From contig NC_045127.1 in the NCBI RefSeq assembly GCF_007655135.1, forward strand, positions 43,535,538 to 43,599,537: DNA of 64,000 nt, in the 5' to 3' direction. Source of the stretch: Punica granatum. Lineage: Eukaryota; Streptophyta; Magnoliopsida; Myrtales; Lythraceae. The position numbers and the translations under genes were made by a program. Positions 9,791 through 22,043 of the stretch are shown in pieces. Below the pieces are notes generated by a model. That model saw only the letters and a program-made list of their open reading frames with translations, was not told the DNA's origin and ran no database searches. Numbering within the stretch: position 1 is the stretch's first letter; the number at the start of each line of letters is the position of its first letter.

Positions 9791-12642
9791 TTACACGGAA
9801 CTTCTGGGAGCCTTTGACCGGGAATGCTGACTCTCTAGCCTTGCTTCAAGCAGCTTTGCCATTAGAGTGTTCTCCTTCACCCCAGGGGGCAATCTCGAAG
9901 ACGCTTCAGGTTGATCAAACTCGGGGGAGGTCAATTTGAATTTCCACGATTGTACTGGAGTAGGACTAGCTCGGCCTCTGCTTGGTATAGACCGAGCGTA
10001 GGAATCTTCCCCACAAGGACCCATGGAATGAGTCCGAATCCTATCACCTTTCGAAGACAATGAACGATTTCTGAGTAAGTTATCACGGGGATGATCTGAC
10101 AATGAGTTCAACCCACAACTCCTAGCCCATTTGTCGAGTCCATTTTGCTGATCCCGAGCCACGTAAGTCGCTTTAATCTCATCCGGGTCAGGATTGTCAT
10201 CGGCCATTATACCACCATAAGGTACCGGTGAAATACAGCGATTGTTGCTCTTACGTGGGGCTGCATTTATTTCCATGGATTCTGAGGTCACCGTTCTCTT
10301 AGAGCTATCTTTCATTTCTTTAGCATTCATTCTCTCGGTTACCTGCAAATCACTACCAGGAGAATTTTCTTCTTCTGCAAACTTTGGGGCACTAGCAGCT
10401 TCGTTTAATGGAAATGACTCCAAAGAGTGCCTTCGAGAGAGTTTTTTCTCCTTCAGCTCCTTCTGTGTTAAGTCACTGTTTCCCCTCGATTCAACATACT
10501 GTTGTTTAGCCTGCAGAAAGGTCTCTATATCGGAACTTAACCGATCAACAATCGTATCCTTCTCCGATACATCATTCCGGGTTTGTGCTAGCTTCATCTG
10601 AATTCTTTCATCGAGCCATGCTTCCGAAATATGGAGAATCGACTGGTCAGATACCTCCTCACCAACAAAATCCTCTGCAACTTTATGCTTCAGGGACCGA
10701 ACCACTAGATCATAATCTCTTATCCCTTCAGCAAATTCATCGCATAGACTCTCCAACAAACATCGAGCTTTCCTCTCCCTCTCGAGCTCTCTCAAAGCAG
10801 TCGAGAACCCAGACTTAAGCACAGAGAGCTCCTTGGACAGTTTCCTTCGCTCACTCTCTGAGAACTTTCTAAGCTTCCTCTCTTCCTCGACCTCCCCTCT
10901 CACTGATTTCACTGCAGCTTCTACTTCTCTCAGTTTATCCTCTTCAACTCGGTTCATCATATCATTAACTATTTGCTTATCCTTCTCTTTCTCCCTCAGC
11001 AGCTCCTTAATCCTTGCCCGAGAACGAATTATTTCTGATTTTAGGGCTTTAGCTAAGGAAGTATTGGAAGCATGTTGTTCTTCGAGGCTCCATATACGGT
11101 TCAGTATCTTTACCAGCTCAGTGGATGTTCGCAGGCTATAGCTCGACTCGCCTGATGGATCCCTCCAGTCTAGGGAGCTAACAGGAGTGACTGCAGCTTT
11201 ATAAGGAGCCACCTGATGAACAACAAATAAATTCTTAACGATGAACCTAATACAGAAGTACATGTTCAAGGAGGAAAGAAGTGAAATGTAGATGGCCGTT
11301 CCATAAAAGAATTTATAGAAGGGTGAGGAAGCTAAACCTCCATTGAGCTGCAATAACTGGCTGAAGACACGGGTTGAACTGCAAGATTGTTCCCTCTATA
11401 CTTGTGGGGTCGGAGAGGTGACTCTAATGTTGGCTTCTGAATCCCACCACCTCTTGCAGGCTGAAATACACACAGAGAAAGAAGCATGCTCGTGAAACAC
11501 ATACAATAAAAATAAGCTCAAACTTGCAAGAGTTATCGAGTTCAATCTCATCTCTCACAGTGTACTCCCAAAGCAAGATGGTAATCTGATGAAGTTTTAA
11601 CATATCAAGCTCTTCATATTCTTTTTCACTTCTAAAGATCAATTTTCATTCTTCAACTCCTTTCCAAGATTAATTACACATAATAGCTAATACATGACTG
11701 AAAGAATGAAAGTGAAATCCTGAAAGACCACATAGAAGTAGCAAGAAAAAAACTAAAGCTGAGGGGACTGAACTAAAAGATAAACTTAAGGGCACATTGG
11801 TTTGCAATGGAGAATACATGGGAAGTTACAGTTAACAAGGAAGTGATTAAAACCTCATGGCAGAAACCCAGAGAGAAAAACATTGGAACAGACACCAAAC
11901 ATCCTACACTCCAGACACAGAAGCCAAAAGCAAATAAAAAAAACCAAGAAAATAAAATAAAGGAGTTCTACCACAAGAATATGAAACTCAATAATTCACA
12001 AAAAAGAAGGTCAAAATAATACTTAAATTAGACGAGACACCAAACTTATTATATATTTACTATTTAATAATAAGAAAGAAGAAAGAAAGGGCAAAACAAT
12101 CACAATGGGGATCAGCCCAAGAGGGTCATCTCAGTGCACCCCACCAACAAAGCAATCGACTTTCAATGTCATAATGCTAAATCATACAAAACCCACCAGC
12201 AGAAACATCAAGACCATGAGAAAAACTTCAACTTTAAACCCAGCAAGAACCAGAGTCCACATACCTGATCAGGCGGGACATTGGGGGGGTCGAATTCAAA
12301 ACCTTTGTCTCTCATGGGCTTGGCAGCTCGTTTGCTCATGGAGAGGCTGTGGTAGGGCTGGACCTCCCAGAGGCTGGCACAGAGCTTTCTAGCAGAGACG
12401 GTGGAGCCTCTCGAAGCTGAAGGGTGAGTGAGGAACTGCTGAATCGGGCCGATGGAGTCGTCACCCTCATGAGAGGACAGCTCGAGTCTCCATGTCGGGG
12501 GAGGAGTAGAAGGGCCTCCCCCTATCCTGTCGACGAGAAGAAAGCCCTCTGCTTTAACCTTCCTTTTCCCCTGCTGCTGCTGCTGCTTTTTCCCTTCTTC
12601 CTCCTCCTCCTCTGTCTCCACCACTTTTTCTCTGCTTCCCAT
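9791..12642 (-). CDS. Coiled-coil protein, BRANCHLESS TRICHOMES/USO1-like family
   Basis: The model has three coding exons: 12642-12265, 11460-11338 and 11212-9791. All junctions are GT-AG and phase 0 (CAG|GTATGT, GAG|GTTTAG), giving 640 residues. Residues 1-126 hold an acidic and poly-Gln start (EEEEEE, QQQQQ) and the family motif GPSTPPPTWRLE near residue 45. Residues about 196-350 form a long charged coiled coil with RARIKELLREKEK, ALRELERERKARCLLESLCDE and EAWLDERIQMKLAQ, the conserved core of Arabidopsis At5g41620/At1g64180/BLT relatives. The C-terminus carries the conserved NTLMAKLLEARLESQ. BLT acts with microtubule proteins in trichome branching; other members are annotated only as USO1-like, so cytoskeletal or trafficking function is inferred. 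The start is the ATG opening MGSREK. The 5' UTR and promoter lie above 12642. Confidence 0.88.
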
Positions 12643-13070
12643 CTCAGAGTGTCGTCTTTCTTCCCCTCAGTCAGACACTGTTCACTGAAACAGACCCAGC
12701 TCCATGGAAGAATAAAAAGAGGGCTTCCCTCTGTCTTGCTTGGTTATGCTGACTTTGCTGCGTCAGTGAAGAGTGATGGAGATTTTCACCTTGCTCTCAT
12801 CTCTCTGCAGTCTCTTTCCCCTCCCGGCAGCAGCAGCAGCATCCTAAGGCCCTGTTCTTTTTACCTCGTTCTTTTCTTTTCCTTTTTGTTTTTTGGCCAA
12901 AATAAACAATTCGCAGTCGAGTCTTCCGTTGATAGACGAAAGAGACAAATTTGAGGACTCGAGAGAACTCACCCAACAAACCGTTCTGTAGGCCACATGG
13001 AATCGTAGCGTTGTGTCTCTTTGTGTCCAGTTGGCAATTCACAGTCACATCCGGTGCCAATGATGCATCT

Positions 13071-13107
<37 letters not shown>

Positions 13108-13130
13108 TTCTTTTCACAGTTTAGGTAATT
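12643..13130 (-). promoter_or_regulatory. Upstream region of the coiled-coil gene (5' UTR/promoter)
   Basis: This stretch lies directly upstream of the ATG at 12642. It holds pyrimidine-rich and CAG/CTG-type short repeats and, at 13072-13107, a 36-nt C run (G on the sense strand). No clear TATA box was identified. Frames on the plus strand here (12424-12954) run antisense to exon 1 and the leader and are not genes. Confidence 0.45.
13072..13107. repeat. Poly-C/poly-G homopolymer, 36 nt
   Basis: Thirty-six consecutive C residues on the plus strand. Such a tract can form i-motif or G-quadruplex structures and is also a known source of assembly length error. Confidence 0.9.
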
Positions 13131-14328
13131 ATAGTATTTCCTTTCAGCCAAGAAAAGGTCATTGTATATTCACATATTTACAAAAAAAAGGTAATTATCT
13201 CTATTATGTTTTTGTTCCCAAAAGGATAAATTATGCAATGGACACAATTAGCCATGTCTCCTAACACTATAGTGGCAGCAAACTTACACTCAACTCTCAC
13301 TTTCTATAATTTTTTTAATTACTTTTGGGGTCTAAAAACTAAATGCATAAATATAAAGAGTCTATTGTTAAGAGGCTCATAAACTTGTGAAATAGGTAAT
13401 ATGACAAAATATTATTACACGAATCGAGACATTATATTGCATGATATTAGAGAGTCGAAATTAAATACATATTAGATAGATTTTAGAACATTATGTTGAA
13501 AAAAATAAGCCATTATATATTTTACATTTTATTTTTTGAATTTTTTTCCTTTTATATGTTTCATGTTAAGACTCATCTTTTCTTTCATCTTTTTACTTTT
13601 TGCTATCAATACATTCTCCCTTTTCTTTTGTTTTCATTTCAATATATGTCTTCATTACTGATAAAACTACCAAACTCAATATTATCATTTAAATAATTTA
13701 CGTAACCTTGAACAACTTTCATGCTATAAATTTATAGAGTTGTATAATAGTACATAAATATCTATTCTCTTATTAAATTCAACATATTTTATATTTTTTT
13801 CTTTTCAATATAGTTTTTAATTCAAGTATTGATGTCATTTTTTGCTATATAGGGAGTACTTGAATTTCGTATATCGAAATCGATAAATAATTCTATATAC
13901 AATTTTCTTCATCATTTTTTATATGGTCAGATTTCTATGGTATTGAAAAATTGGTCTCAAGTTATTTTATGAGAGAACCATGTGATATCATAGGAACTTT
14001 TTTATTTTCTTATTTCAAAAAACTTTAGAAAATATTATCATAATTGTTGTCCCACCTTGAATAATTTTATCATTTTAATAATTGGTTATTTATTCGATTC
14101 ACACCATTTTAATCATTACCACCTTATTATTGATACTTTGATTCTCATATTTTCCTCTAAAAATTGCTTCAATGGTTTTTTTAAAGAAATATCTTCGACT
14201 CTGTAACATAGTATTCTTCTTTAATAATTTGATAGCACTAAGCCAAGACTATCTTATATATCATAGCTTTCTTCAATTATTAATTACTTATATTTAGTAT
14301 ACGTTTCTAATGAAATGATTACCATATA

Positions 14329-14330
<2 letters not shown>
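13130..14330. other. AT-rich intergenic DNA
   Basis: No gene, RNA or element boundary recognised in about 1.2 kb of AT-rich sequence. Confidence 0.4.

Positions 14331-14371
<41 letters not shown>
14328..14371. repeat. (ATA)n trinucleotide microsatellite
   Basis: About 14 uninterrupted AAT/ATA units. Confidence 0.85.
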
Positions 14372-14601
14372 TCATGAAAAGTAATATGTTATATATTTAT
14401 ATCTTTTGTCAAAATCATTTTATGGTAAAATAAAATGTCGCCAGATTCATAACCATATGAGATAATCGTAAAAAGGTAGGTATACCCCAACGAAGTAGGG
14501 CTCTTGCACTACTTTCACATTACTTTCAAACCTATCATGTGATCGAAATTTTTCTCATCAATGCTCATGTGGAACTATTATATGTTGATGGTGCTCCACT
14601 A

Positions 14602-14971
14602 TGATGTCCTCGTTAGGCCCATCACTCAAAAGTGCTAACTGCTAGTGAGGTCATTGGGCCTTACATATAAATCTCAGATCTTCCCCTTACACAATTGATG
14701 TGGGATTCGCAAGGTGTGACAAACTCACCCCATTCTCTTAAGTCCGGATCCAAAACATAACTCCCACGGATTTGGGCTCATGGGTAGCCCCAAGAACGCC
14801 TACCCATGATCCCTCATGGTTGTTGGCCAAGGTTAGCTCTAATCCCATATGTAACATCCTCGTTGGGTTCATCACTCAAAAGTGTTAGCTGTTAGTGAGA
14901 TCATTGGATCTTATATATAAATCTCAAATTTTCTCCTTGCACAACCAATATGGGATTCGTGAGGCATGACA
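14602..14971 (+). repeat. Pair of 120-bp direct repeats with TG...CA ends, TRIM-like
   Basis: Repeat A (14602-14721) and repeat B (14850-14971) share the same sequence in the same order: TCCTCGTT.GG, CATCACTCAAAAGTG, ATATAAATCTCA, ATGTGGGATTCG and an end at TGACA. They are about 85% identical by eye, and both begin TG and end CA as LTRs do. The 128-bp spacer contains GGGCTCATGGGTAG and CTACCCATGATCCC, which can fold back. No tRNA primer site or TSD was seen, so the call is TRIM-like repeat, not a proven element. Confidence 0.5.
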
Positions 14972-15855
14972 GTCACATCAGCAAGTGAGCCTAAATTTTC
15001 AAAATTCAGAAATAATAAATTTGAAAATTAAAAAAAAAAAATTGATTGTGGTGTCTAGCCGAGGCTAGTGACCTCATCAATTGCTATCAACCCCCATAAA
15101 AAGGTTAAGAGATGCATTGAGGAGGGTTTAGGACGAATAGATTCATCCTACATGCATACAAAAAGAAAAGTCAATCTCAAACTCTTTCGAAATCCATTAT
15201 TATTTCAAGAGAAAATTCTTAAATCCTTCCATTGGATATACACTGGGAATCCATTTTCCGTCCATTAACAAAATTTGCGGAAAAAGATAATTAGGGGCTA
15301 GAAGGCCAAAGAACATAGCCATTAGGACAACCTGGGGCTAGAGCAATCGAATCGCATGAGGAAGAGAGATGAATAATAGGTAGAAGACTAAAGCAAACTC
15401 CAAGAACAATGAAACCCTATAATTAGAATCGAGAGAATAAAAAAATAAGGTAGGTTATTTCATAAATATGAGTGACATAAGGAGTAATTTATTAATTTTC
15501 TTTTAAGGAGCTTCGAACGTATTTTGATTTGTCTAAACTCTTCCCATGACCTAACTAATAAAATCGGTTAACCATCTATCAAGATTTGGGATAGATGACA
15601 TTACCCGATTATACAAACCCATGGCCATCCATACACACTTTTTACGGTTGTGGGCAATCTCACCCATGAGGATGGTGATAGCGGATAGCCTAACAATCAA
15701 GATCTTAGCTAATATTTTAGTATCTCAATTGTTGGGGGAAAACGGTAGACTTGTTGATAGTCACCATCTCTCATATGCGCCTGCAACCTCATATCGACGA
15801 ATTGGTGATCGCTAGCAAGACAATCGGTCCTGATGAGATCTTGACCCCTTTTTTA
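14972..15855. other. Intergenic DNA, nothing identified
   Basis: Short open frames around 15068-15268 and 15621-15815 have no recognisable product, splice structure or codon signal. Confidence 0.35.
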
Positions 15856-16230
15856 TCTATATAATACAAAAGTGGAGGAACGGAATTGTGGGAATTCCAT
15901 TTGAGAACTTCATCTTAATAAGAAGTCATTGATTGTTTGAATCACTTCATTTAATAAATATCAACTTCACATTAATTGACTTTTCATTTTTAGTTAAATG
16001 AACTTATACTATATTTTATTAGTATTATATTCAACAAATGTTAAAAAATTTCTAAATTATATGCATGTAATAATATATGATAATTTTTTTTTGGAAAATT
16101 AAAAGTTTTCTTGATAACCGGAAAAGACTCATCGGAATACATGATATGTTTTAAGTTCAATGTGCTATATTCTCTATAAATACCTGATAAAATTCATTTT
16201 AAGCACGTATACATATTACAAGATTACTAT
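15856..16230 (+). mobile_element. Helitron-like 5' region (copy 2)
   Basis: This starts TCTATATAATACAAAAG after an A, which is the usual form of a plant Helitron 5' end, and is collinear with 6177-6560, including the CTATAAATAC box near 16178. The Helitron-type 3' end at 22072 is in the same orientation, so an element of about 6.2 kb is possible; no Rep/helicase coding was found between them. Confidence 0.42.
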
Positions 16231-19009
16231 CTTTCTATGAGTATATTGTTCATTTTACATATCTAGAGTGCGTGTTTATTTATTGTGATAATGTTTTACT
16301 TATGTGGCTGCCTTTTTTTTTTAGTTTTATCTATATTCATTTATAAGTCACGTGAGCTTATTATCTATTTTGTAAAAAAATATAAAAAAAATTATTGTGC
16401 ATTGGGTGGTATCGACCAGTTATTATTGGTATTTGAAGCTTGGTAGTAGTCGGTGAAGCCACAACCCCTGGCGTTTGCCCAGCATCGGCACAAATTTGGT
16501 TTTCTTATCAATTTAGTTTTTTATTTTATTAAATTTAAGATCTTATTATTTTAAAATTTTTAATATTTTTCCTTATGTAGAATAGGATCAACAAATAAAT
16601 TGAAATTTCAACAGAGAAAGACCATAGGGTAGATATGAACTAAAATTAAACGTCATGTTTTCGTGATAAAAGAATTGTTCACGATAGAATTGAGATAAAA
16701 TTGGAAGTCTATGATCACGTACGTAATTTACTCATTTTATAATTCCATAATATTAATTAGATTTTCCTATACGTGATAAAAATAAAAATAAAAATAAAAA
16801 TCCTCCCCACAATGAGTCCAAGGGAGAAAACAGTGAGGGGCGCAAATTTTTCGGGGAAATTATGAGGAAGACTGCAGCTTAGTTTATAATGCGAAAGGGA
16901 AACAAATGGAATCATGGATAGACCCTGGTGGATGAATATAATTACAATCATTAATTACTCTAGAAGCCACCCTGAATAATATCTGTTAGTCTAAGAAGAC
17001 CAATAAATTATTAGGTAGCTTAACGGGGGGAAGTGTCATCAGCAGAACTATAACAAGCGGAGAAATGAAATTATTACTACAAATGTAATGTGTTACAAAA
17101 TTGTGTTGTCAAATAATTTTTTTACTATGAAAAGGATAAACTAGATGGTTAAGCCAAGACAAGTGATCTTAAGTGGAATCAAAATCGAAATTAGGTAGAT
17201 ATTGAAACTCATTCTTACCATTATATTAATCCTTTCATATTAATATTTTTTTATCATATTGTTGTAAGAAATGACGATTTAAGATTTTGCAATATCAAGT
17301 TAATAAATTAATTCTCAAAAAAAAAATATCAAGTTAAGAAATTATCACGGGAAGAAGTGGCGGATTTATTGATGGAAGGGTATCAATCTATGGGGAAAAT
17401 CGGTGGTCAAGATACTCTTTGCTCTTTCTTTGTTTTCTTGCTTTTTTGTTCCTTTCTTTCATGCTATGCTATAAGATAGGCTTAGGCAGCTAAATTCAAC
17501 AAAAGTATTGAAAGTTTAATGAATTGTACAAAATAAATTAATAAAATAATACTGCTACTAATTTTAGTTGTCGCCTTTATGATGATGACTTTGAAAGAAA
17601 ATGGGATTAGGCATTAATTAATTATGCAAGGCGTGAGTCGCAGTTGCACTATCAATTATCAAAGGTTGTTAGGCTCAGGCTATCAGCCATAATGATATAA
17701 TTTGCCTACTTTCCTTCCGTTTTCATACTGTTAAAGCATCTATTATTATTCCAACATTGTAAGTTATTGTTCCACTTACGTAAAATCTCGAATTTGAGTA
17801 TTTATAATAAAAAAAATCAAGATTGACAAAATTTGATCCATTATTTTGCTACTCAGTTTGAGTCTGAATTAGTTAATGCTCATAGGATTCCTGAATCTCA
17901 ACTGGTGTAAACCGAGAATTATCTCTCTGCCACTTTTAAGTTAAGCCCACATTTGTTGCAGGTCACTAGTTTAGTCAAGAGACCCATAAATATATACACT
18001 GGGTTATTGCATGTGCCTTGTTCGGACTTTGCAAAGACAATGTTACTATGACAAGTTAGTTATTAAGAGAATAATTGATATTAATTTATAGTTTGTCTTA
18101 ATATATAGAAAAATTATTGTTTATACAAAATAAACTTTACTATCGCAAATTTCATAGACACGTTAGATAATATTAGTTCAAGAGCTCCTATACAAATAAT
18201 TCATGTAAATTCATATAAATAATCTCAATCATCAATCTATTCACAATAAAATTATTTTAAAATCCTAAAAATTAATAATTGCTAATTCAGTTTATGAAAG
18301 AACAATAATTATAAAGCTTATAAAATTTTAAAGTTAAATATGCTCTAGCGTTTTAGTCTCACTCATATTTCATATATTAAATTAAGCGAAATTGAATAAT
18401 GGAAATAAAAATGGGCCAATTATATCGATGAGATATTTTTCTTAATAAACTTTTATAAAGCTAATAATGATTCTTAAAATTAATTAAATAAAGTTTAATA
18501 ATTTGTATTTCCTAATTAAAATTATGAAAATTTATTTATTAATGAAATAAAGATGACAATGAGTTTTTACAATCCTTCTTTAATATTTCTTTGACATATT
18601 TTTTAATTACAATAATGATAATAATAATAACAATACCTTTTGAAATTACCTACTATACCTGATTATTATATATCAGATTAATCGAACATAGTACTTGTCA
18701 TAGTAATTAAATGGAAACTGATATCAATTTCGTACCATTAACGTTTACAAATTAATCAAATATAGTACGTACCAATATATAGAACTTACCTATGTAATTA
18801 CTATTTACAAATTACAAGTTAATCAAACATCGTGCTTAGCGTGGTGATTAAATGGGAACTGATATTCCTTTGGCCGTCGGGGACCCTTTAAACAGCAGAA
18901 AAGAAAGGGATCTTGCTATAAATTTCCATTAGATAGGGACGCAATTAAGATACACAATTAATCAAAAATAGTACTTACTGTAGTAATTAAATGGGAATAG
19001 ATTAATAAT
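16230..19009. other. AT-rich intergenic DNA with diverged tandem units
   Basis: No gene is visible. From about 18676 to 19005 the motif TTAATCAAA-ATAGTACTTACTGTAGTAATTAAATGGGAA (given here as a composite description in pieces of the repeats) recurs about four times at irregular spacing of 75-130 bp: near 18676, 18751, 18821 and 18955. The Pack-MULE at 19019 inserted into this array, and another unit continues on its far side (from 20756). Confidence 0.4.
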
Positions 19010-19350
19010 TATAAATTAGGATTAATTACACCAAGAATACAAAAAGTTTAGTGTAAGACTATGCAAAAAGAATTTTTGATTAAGATTTGGTACAAGACGT
19101 TCAAATCGGTTACAATATGGTACACTCCCGTCAAATGTCCCTCTAACGCCGTTACGTTTCGCCAACATGGCTGATAACATATCAAATTTCATCCCTGTAG
19201 CGTTGAATTTAAAATAAAAAATTCCTTTTCAATTTTAATTAAAATTAAAAAATAAAATAACTCTCTTTTTCTCTCCCCTCTCTTAGCCTCTCTCCTTCTC
19301 TTCGTTTCTCTTTCTCACTTCTCTATTGTTTCTCTCTCTCTCTCGTCTTT

Positions 19351-20265
19351 CTCTTCGTGCTTGTTTACTGGATCGCAGGGCTAAACCTGTCATTCATGGC
19401 CTTTGCCTTCTTCGCCTACGACGTGGTCTGGGTCATTGTCCTAATGGCAAGTTCCCTAGTGTTGTTCCTGAGTGTGGTGTCTTTCGATTTTATCTATAAG
19501 AATCAGTGTTATCAGAATCGGATCGGATCGGACCGACTGATCGGATCGGTTTGATCGACAACCGACACTTTCTTCGGTCCCAAATATTAGACCTCAAATT
19601 CATCTCTCCTTCAATGTTTGCGCCATAATCATTTATGTTGGAGCCACTTTTTGTCAGTTTTTGTTTTTTCTTTCTAACAATCAATGAGAAATATAAATGT
19701 GATTTGCACCGTAACAAAAAAAGAGAATGGCTTAGGTGAAAATTTTCTTTTATTAATTAATAATAGTAATTTAAATTATTGTATATTTATTTTATTCATC
19801 ATATAATAATTATATATTATATAATTTTTAATTAAACGTCTAGTCCCGTCATCGAATCCATGAACTCATTCTTTTACTGGTTCAATATCCGGTCTGATTC
19901 TAATGGCACTACCGAAAACTCCCTGATTTGCCCAGTTTTAGGCGCGTTCTTTTTTTTTTTTTCCGGGCACTTCATCCCGAAGGAGGGCATCCCCAAGTAC
20001 TAGTTCTTCATGTACTATGTCTCTTTGTATCGGTACCCGCTCGACACATTGCTCACGAACGAGTACTGGAGCGTAAGGGGGCAGTGCTTCTCGTGGGACA
20101 GGCAGGATGCCTCCCGTTGTCTGCTGACGCGGTGAGAAGCAGAGGACTCGACAGGGACATGAGGTGGGCAAACGTCGGGATCATGCTGAGGTTCTTCGTG
20201 CTGTATCGGGTGCTCTGCTGGTATTCTCGTCCAGAGGGCCTCGAAGACAACCATCTGATCCAGCG
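19351..20265 (+). pseudogene. Captured ABCG (WBC) half-transporter fragment, interrupted
   Basis: Three stretches read in order as the C-terminal membrane domain of a plant ABCG transporter. 19357-19500: VYWIAGLNLSF then VIVLMASSLVLFLSVVS. 19918-20090: NSLICPVLGAFF, FSGHFIPKEGIPKY, YYVSLYRYPLDTLL and TNEYWSVRGQCFSW. 20136-20215: RSRGLDRDMRWANVGIML and FFVLYRVLCW. The FIPKE..PKYW and NVGIML..F.FYRVLCW strings are ABCG signatures. The copy is broken by a roughly 400-bp insertion after residue block one, an in-frame TAG in the PKY-W position, and at least one frameshift before the last block. Family role: export of lipids, cutin/suberin precursors or hormones; this fragment cannot transport. Confidence 0.8.
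19504..19911. mobile_element. Small inverted-repeat element nested in the captured gene
   Basis: The left end CAGTGTTATCAGAATCGGAT is matched by the reverse complement of the right end, TAGTGCCATTAGAATCAGAC, about 16 of 20 positions. The roughly 408-bp AT-rich body separates two ABCG fragments that are otherwise contiguous. CAGTG-type ends with CGGATCGG-rich borders suggest a hAT-type MITE, but no 8-bp duplication was found. Confidence 0.55.
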
Positions 20266-20454
20266 TGATCCGAAACCTTAACCTCCTCTGCTGGTTCATT
20301 CTCATCCGGAGAAACCCGATTAAGGGCGTTGAGGAACCAGTCCTCAGATTTGGCGAAGGAGAATCGAGGATGGGGCCGATGTTGGACTGGGCAGACTCGG
20401 GCTTGAAGGGGCAGGGGAAGAGGCGGAGGTGGAATGGACAGAGAGAGAAGACAC

Positions 20455-20455
<1 letters not shown>

Positions 20456-20509
<54 letters not shown>
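20456..20509. repeat. (GA)n microsatellite
   Basis: About 26 uninterrupted GA units inside the Pack-MULE. Confidence 0.9.
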
Positions 20510-20511
<2 letters not shown>

Positions 20512-20764
20512 GGAGAGAAGAGAAACGTGAGAAAATTTTTTGAATATTATTTTAATCTTATGTTATTATTATCATAATAAAAATTTTAAAATCATTTTTT
20601 TTAATTTTGAGCCATGTCAAATGTACATGCGATGCGTTAGACGGTGCACATTATTATTACCGATTCGAATATTTTGTGTCAAATCTTAACAAAATATTCT
20701 TTTTGTATCAAAATTTTATATTTTCTTAAGTTTTGTATCCCTGTATAATTGACGCTATAAATTA

Positions 20765-21791
20765 ATCAAAAGTGCTTAGATATAAATTTTCCATTCAAAC
20801 CTTATGATATTACGCTATCTACTTTGATGGCCTATTTATTGTTCCGTCCTCAAATTTATTATATAAATATATAGATGATTATCCAACCATGAGATGTAGT
20901 GTATTTAGAAAAATTGAGCTACCAACGTAGTTTATATACTTATAGTGTAGGATTCAAAATTAGCTAAAGTAGTTTGTGCTCATGATCAATGTCGACCATA
21001 TATTATTGTACCATGTGGTATTATGGGAGGAAAGGATAAAATTTTAAATGACCATACATGATAGTGTCGTGGCGAGGAATAATCAGTAAAAATTATTTAA
21101 TAAAAAAATTATGATAATTATCCAATTGATTAGTATAAAGTCTTCTATTTCATATAATTTAATTGGTATTTTCTCACATCATGTGACAAGATAAGACCAT
21201 ACAATAACTTCTCTGAGAAAAGGAAAAGGGAAAAACAGTCAGCTCTCCAATATAAGAATGTTTAAACCATTCAACTAATTATCGAGTTAATTAATGGTTA
21301 GTAATAATCAGATCCGTTATCCTATATCTTTCATGATAAAGTGGATCCTACTATGAAGAGTCGGCTCTCAGCTAATATAAGGAAACGAAGGATAACCAAC
21401 TAAACTATTACAATTAAAACAATTCAATTAATCGGTTTCAGGTACCATTTGAAACTTCTTTTCCTTCTTTAATTTAATAAATAAGTCAGCAATTCTTTCC
21501 CAATTTACGAGAAGTCCGCTTTAGTCGTGAAAAATCTATATATAATTAATATATAATTGTTAGAACATTTATCATTATATGCTATTTGTCTAAAAATTCG
21601 AAATGGAAACTTCTCGTTCACCGACTCTTTGTTTGCCTAACATATCCATAACTTCCATTAATGTGATTATGATTTGTATTATTCTATTATCATTCTTGTT
21701 ATTGTTGTTATAGTTATTATTAAGCCAAATGCGATAGTTGTTGGGGCGATGATGATGATGATGATTATTATTATTATTATTAAAATGGGAT

Positions 21792-21831
<40 letters not shown>

Positions 21832-22043
21832 TTATTGTTAAGCAAAATGAGATAATTGTTGAGGAGATTATTATGATCAAATCTATATATATATAATTAT
21901 TATTAAGTCAACTGGGATAATTGTTTGGGAGGTTATTATTTTTAATTTATACATTGATTAAAAATGATTAACAAAGTAAGAGTAAACAAGTATTACAACT
22001 ATTTATCAATTGAAAATTTCCATGATAATGACTAAGGATAAAT
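20765..22043. other. AT-rich intergenic DNA with simple repeats
   Basis: No gene is visible. (GAT)n and (ATT)n runs lie at about 21747-21782 and a (TA)n run at about 21792-21830. Confidence 0.4.

Larger units (their letters stand above)
19010..20764 (+). mobile_element. Pack-MULE (non-autonomous Mutator-like element) with ABCG transporter fragments
   Basis: The element proper is 19019-20755 (1737 bp). It is flanked by an exact 9-bp duplication TATAAATTA (19010-19018 and 20756-20764), the size made by Mutator transposases. Its ends are inverted repeats of about 150 bp: both read inward through A.TTA.AC, ACAAAAAGAAT.TTT, TTAAGATTTG and TTCRAATCGG, and both reach ACATGGCTVA. Inside are two collinear coding fragments of an ABCG half-transporter, a smaller inverted-repeat element and a (GA)n tract. 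No transposase is present. Capture of host exons between Mutator ends defines a Pack-MULE. Confidence 0.85.

Noticed and set aside
10242..11141. Three long open frames on the plus strand inside the coiled-coil gene
   Set aside because: They are antisense to the large third exon, have no recognisable domains and follow its codon pattern on the opposite strand.
12424..12954. A 176-codon plus-strand frame with hydrophobic Leu runs
   Set aside because: Antisense to exon 1 and the leader; the Leu runs are the complement of poly-Gln and poly-Glu coding.
12797..13151. Gly-rich minus-strand frames
   Set aside because: The glycines are only the translation of the 36-nt C/G homopolymer.
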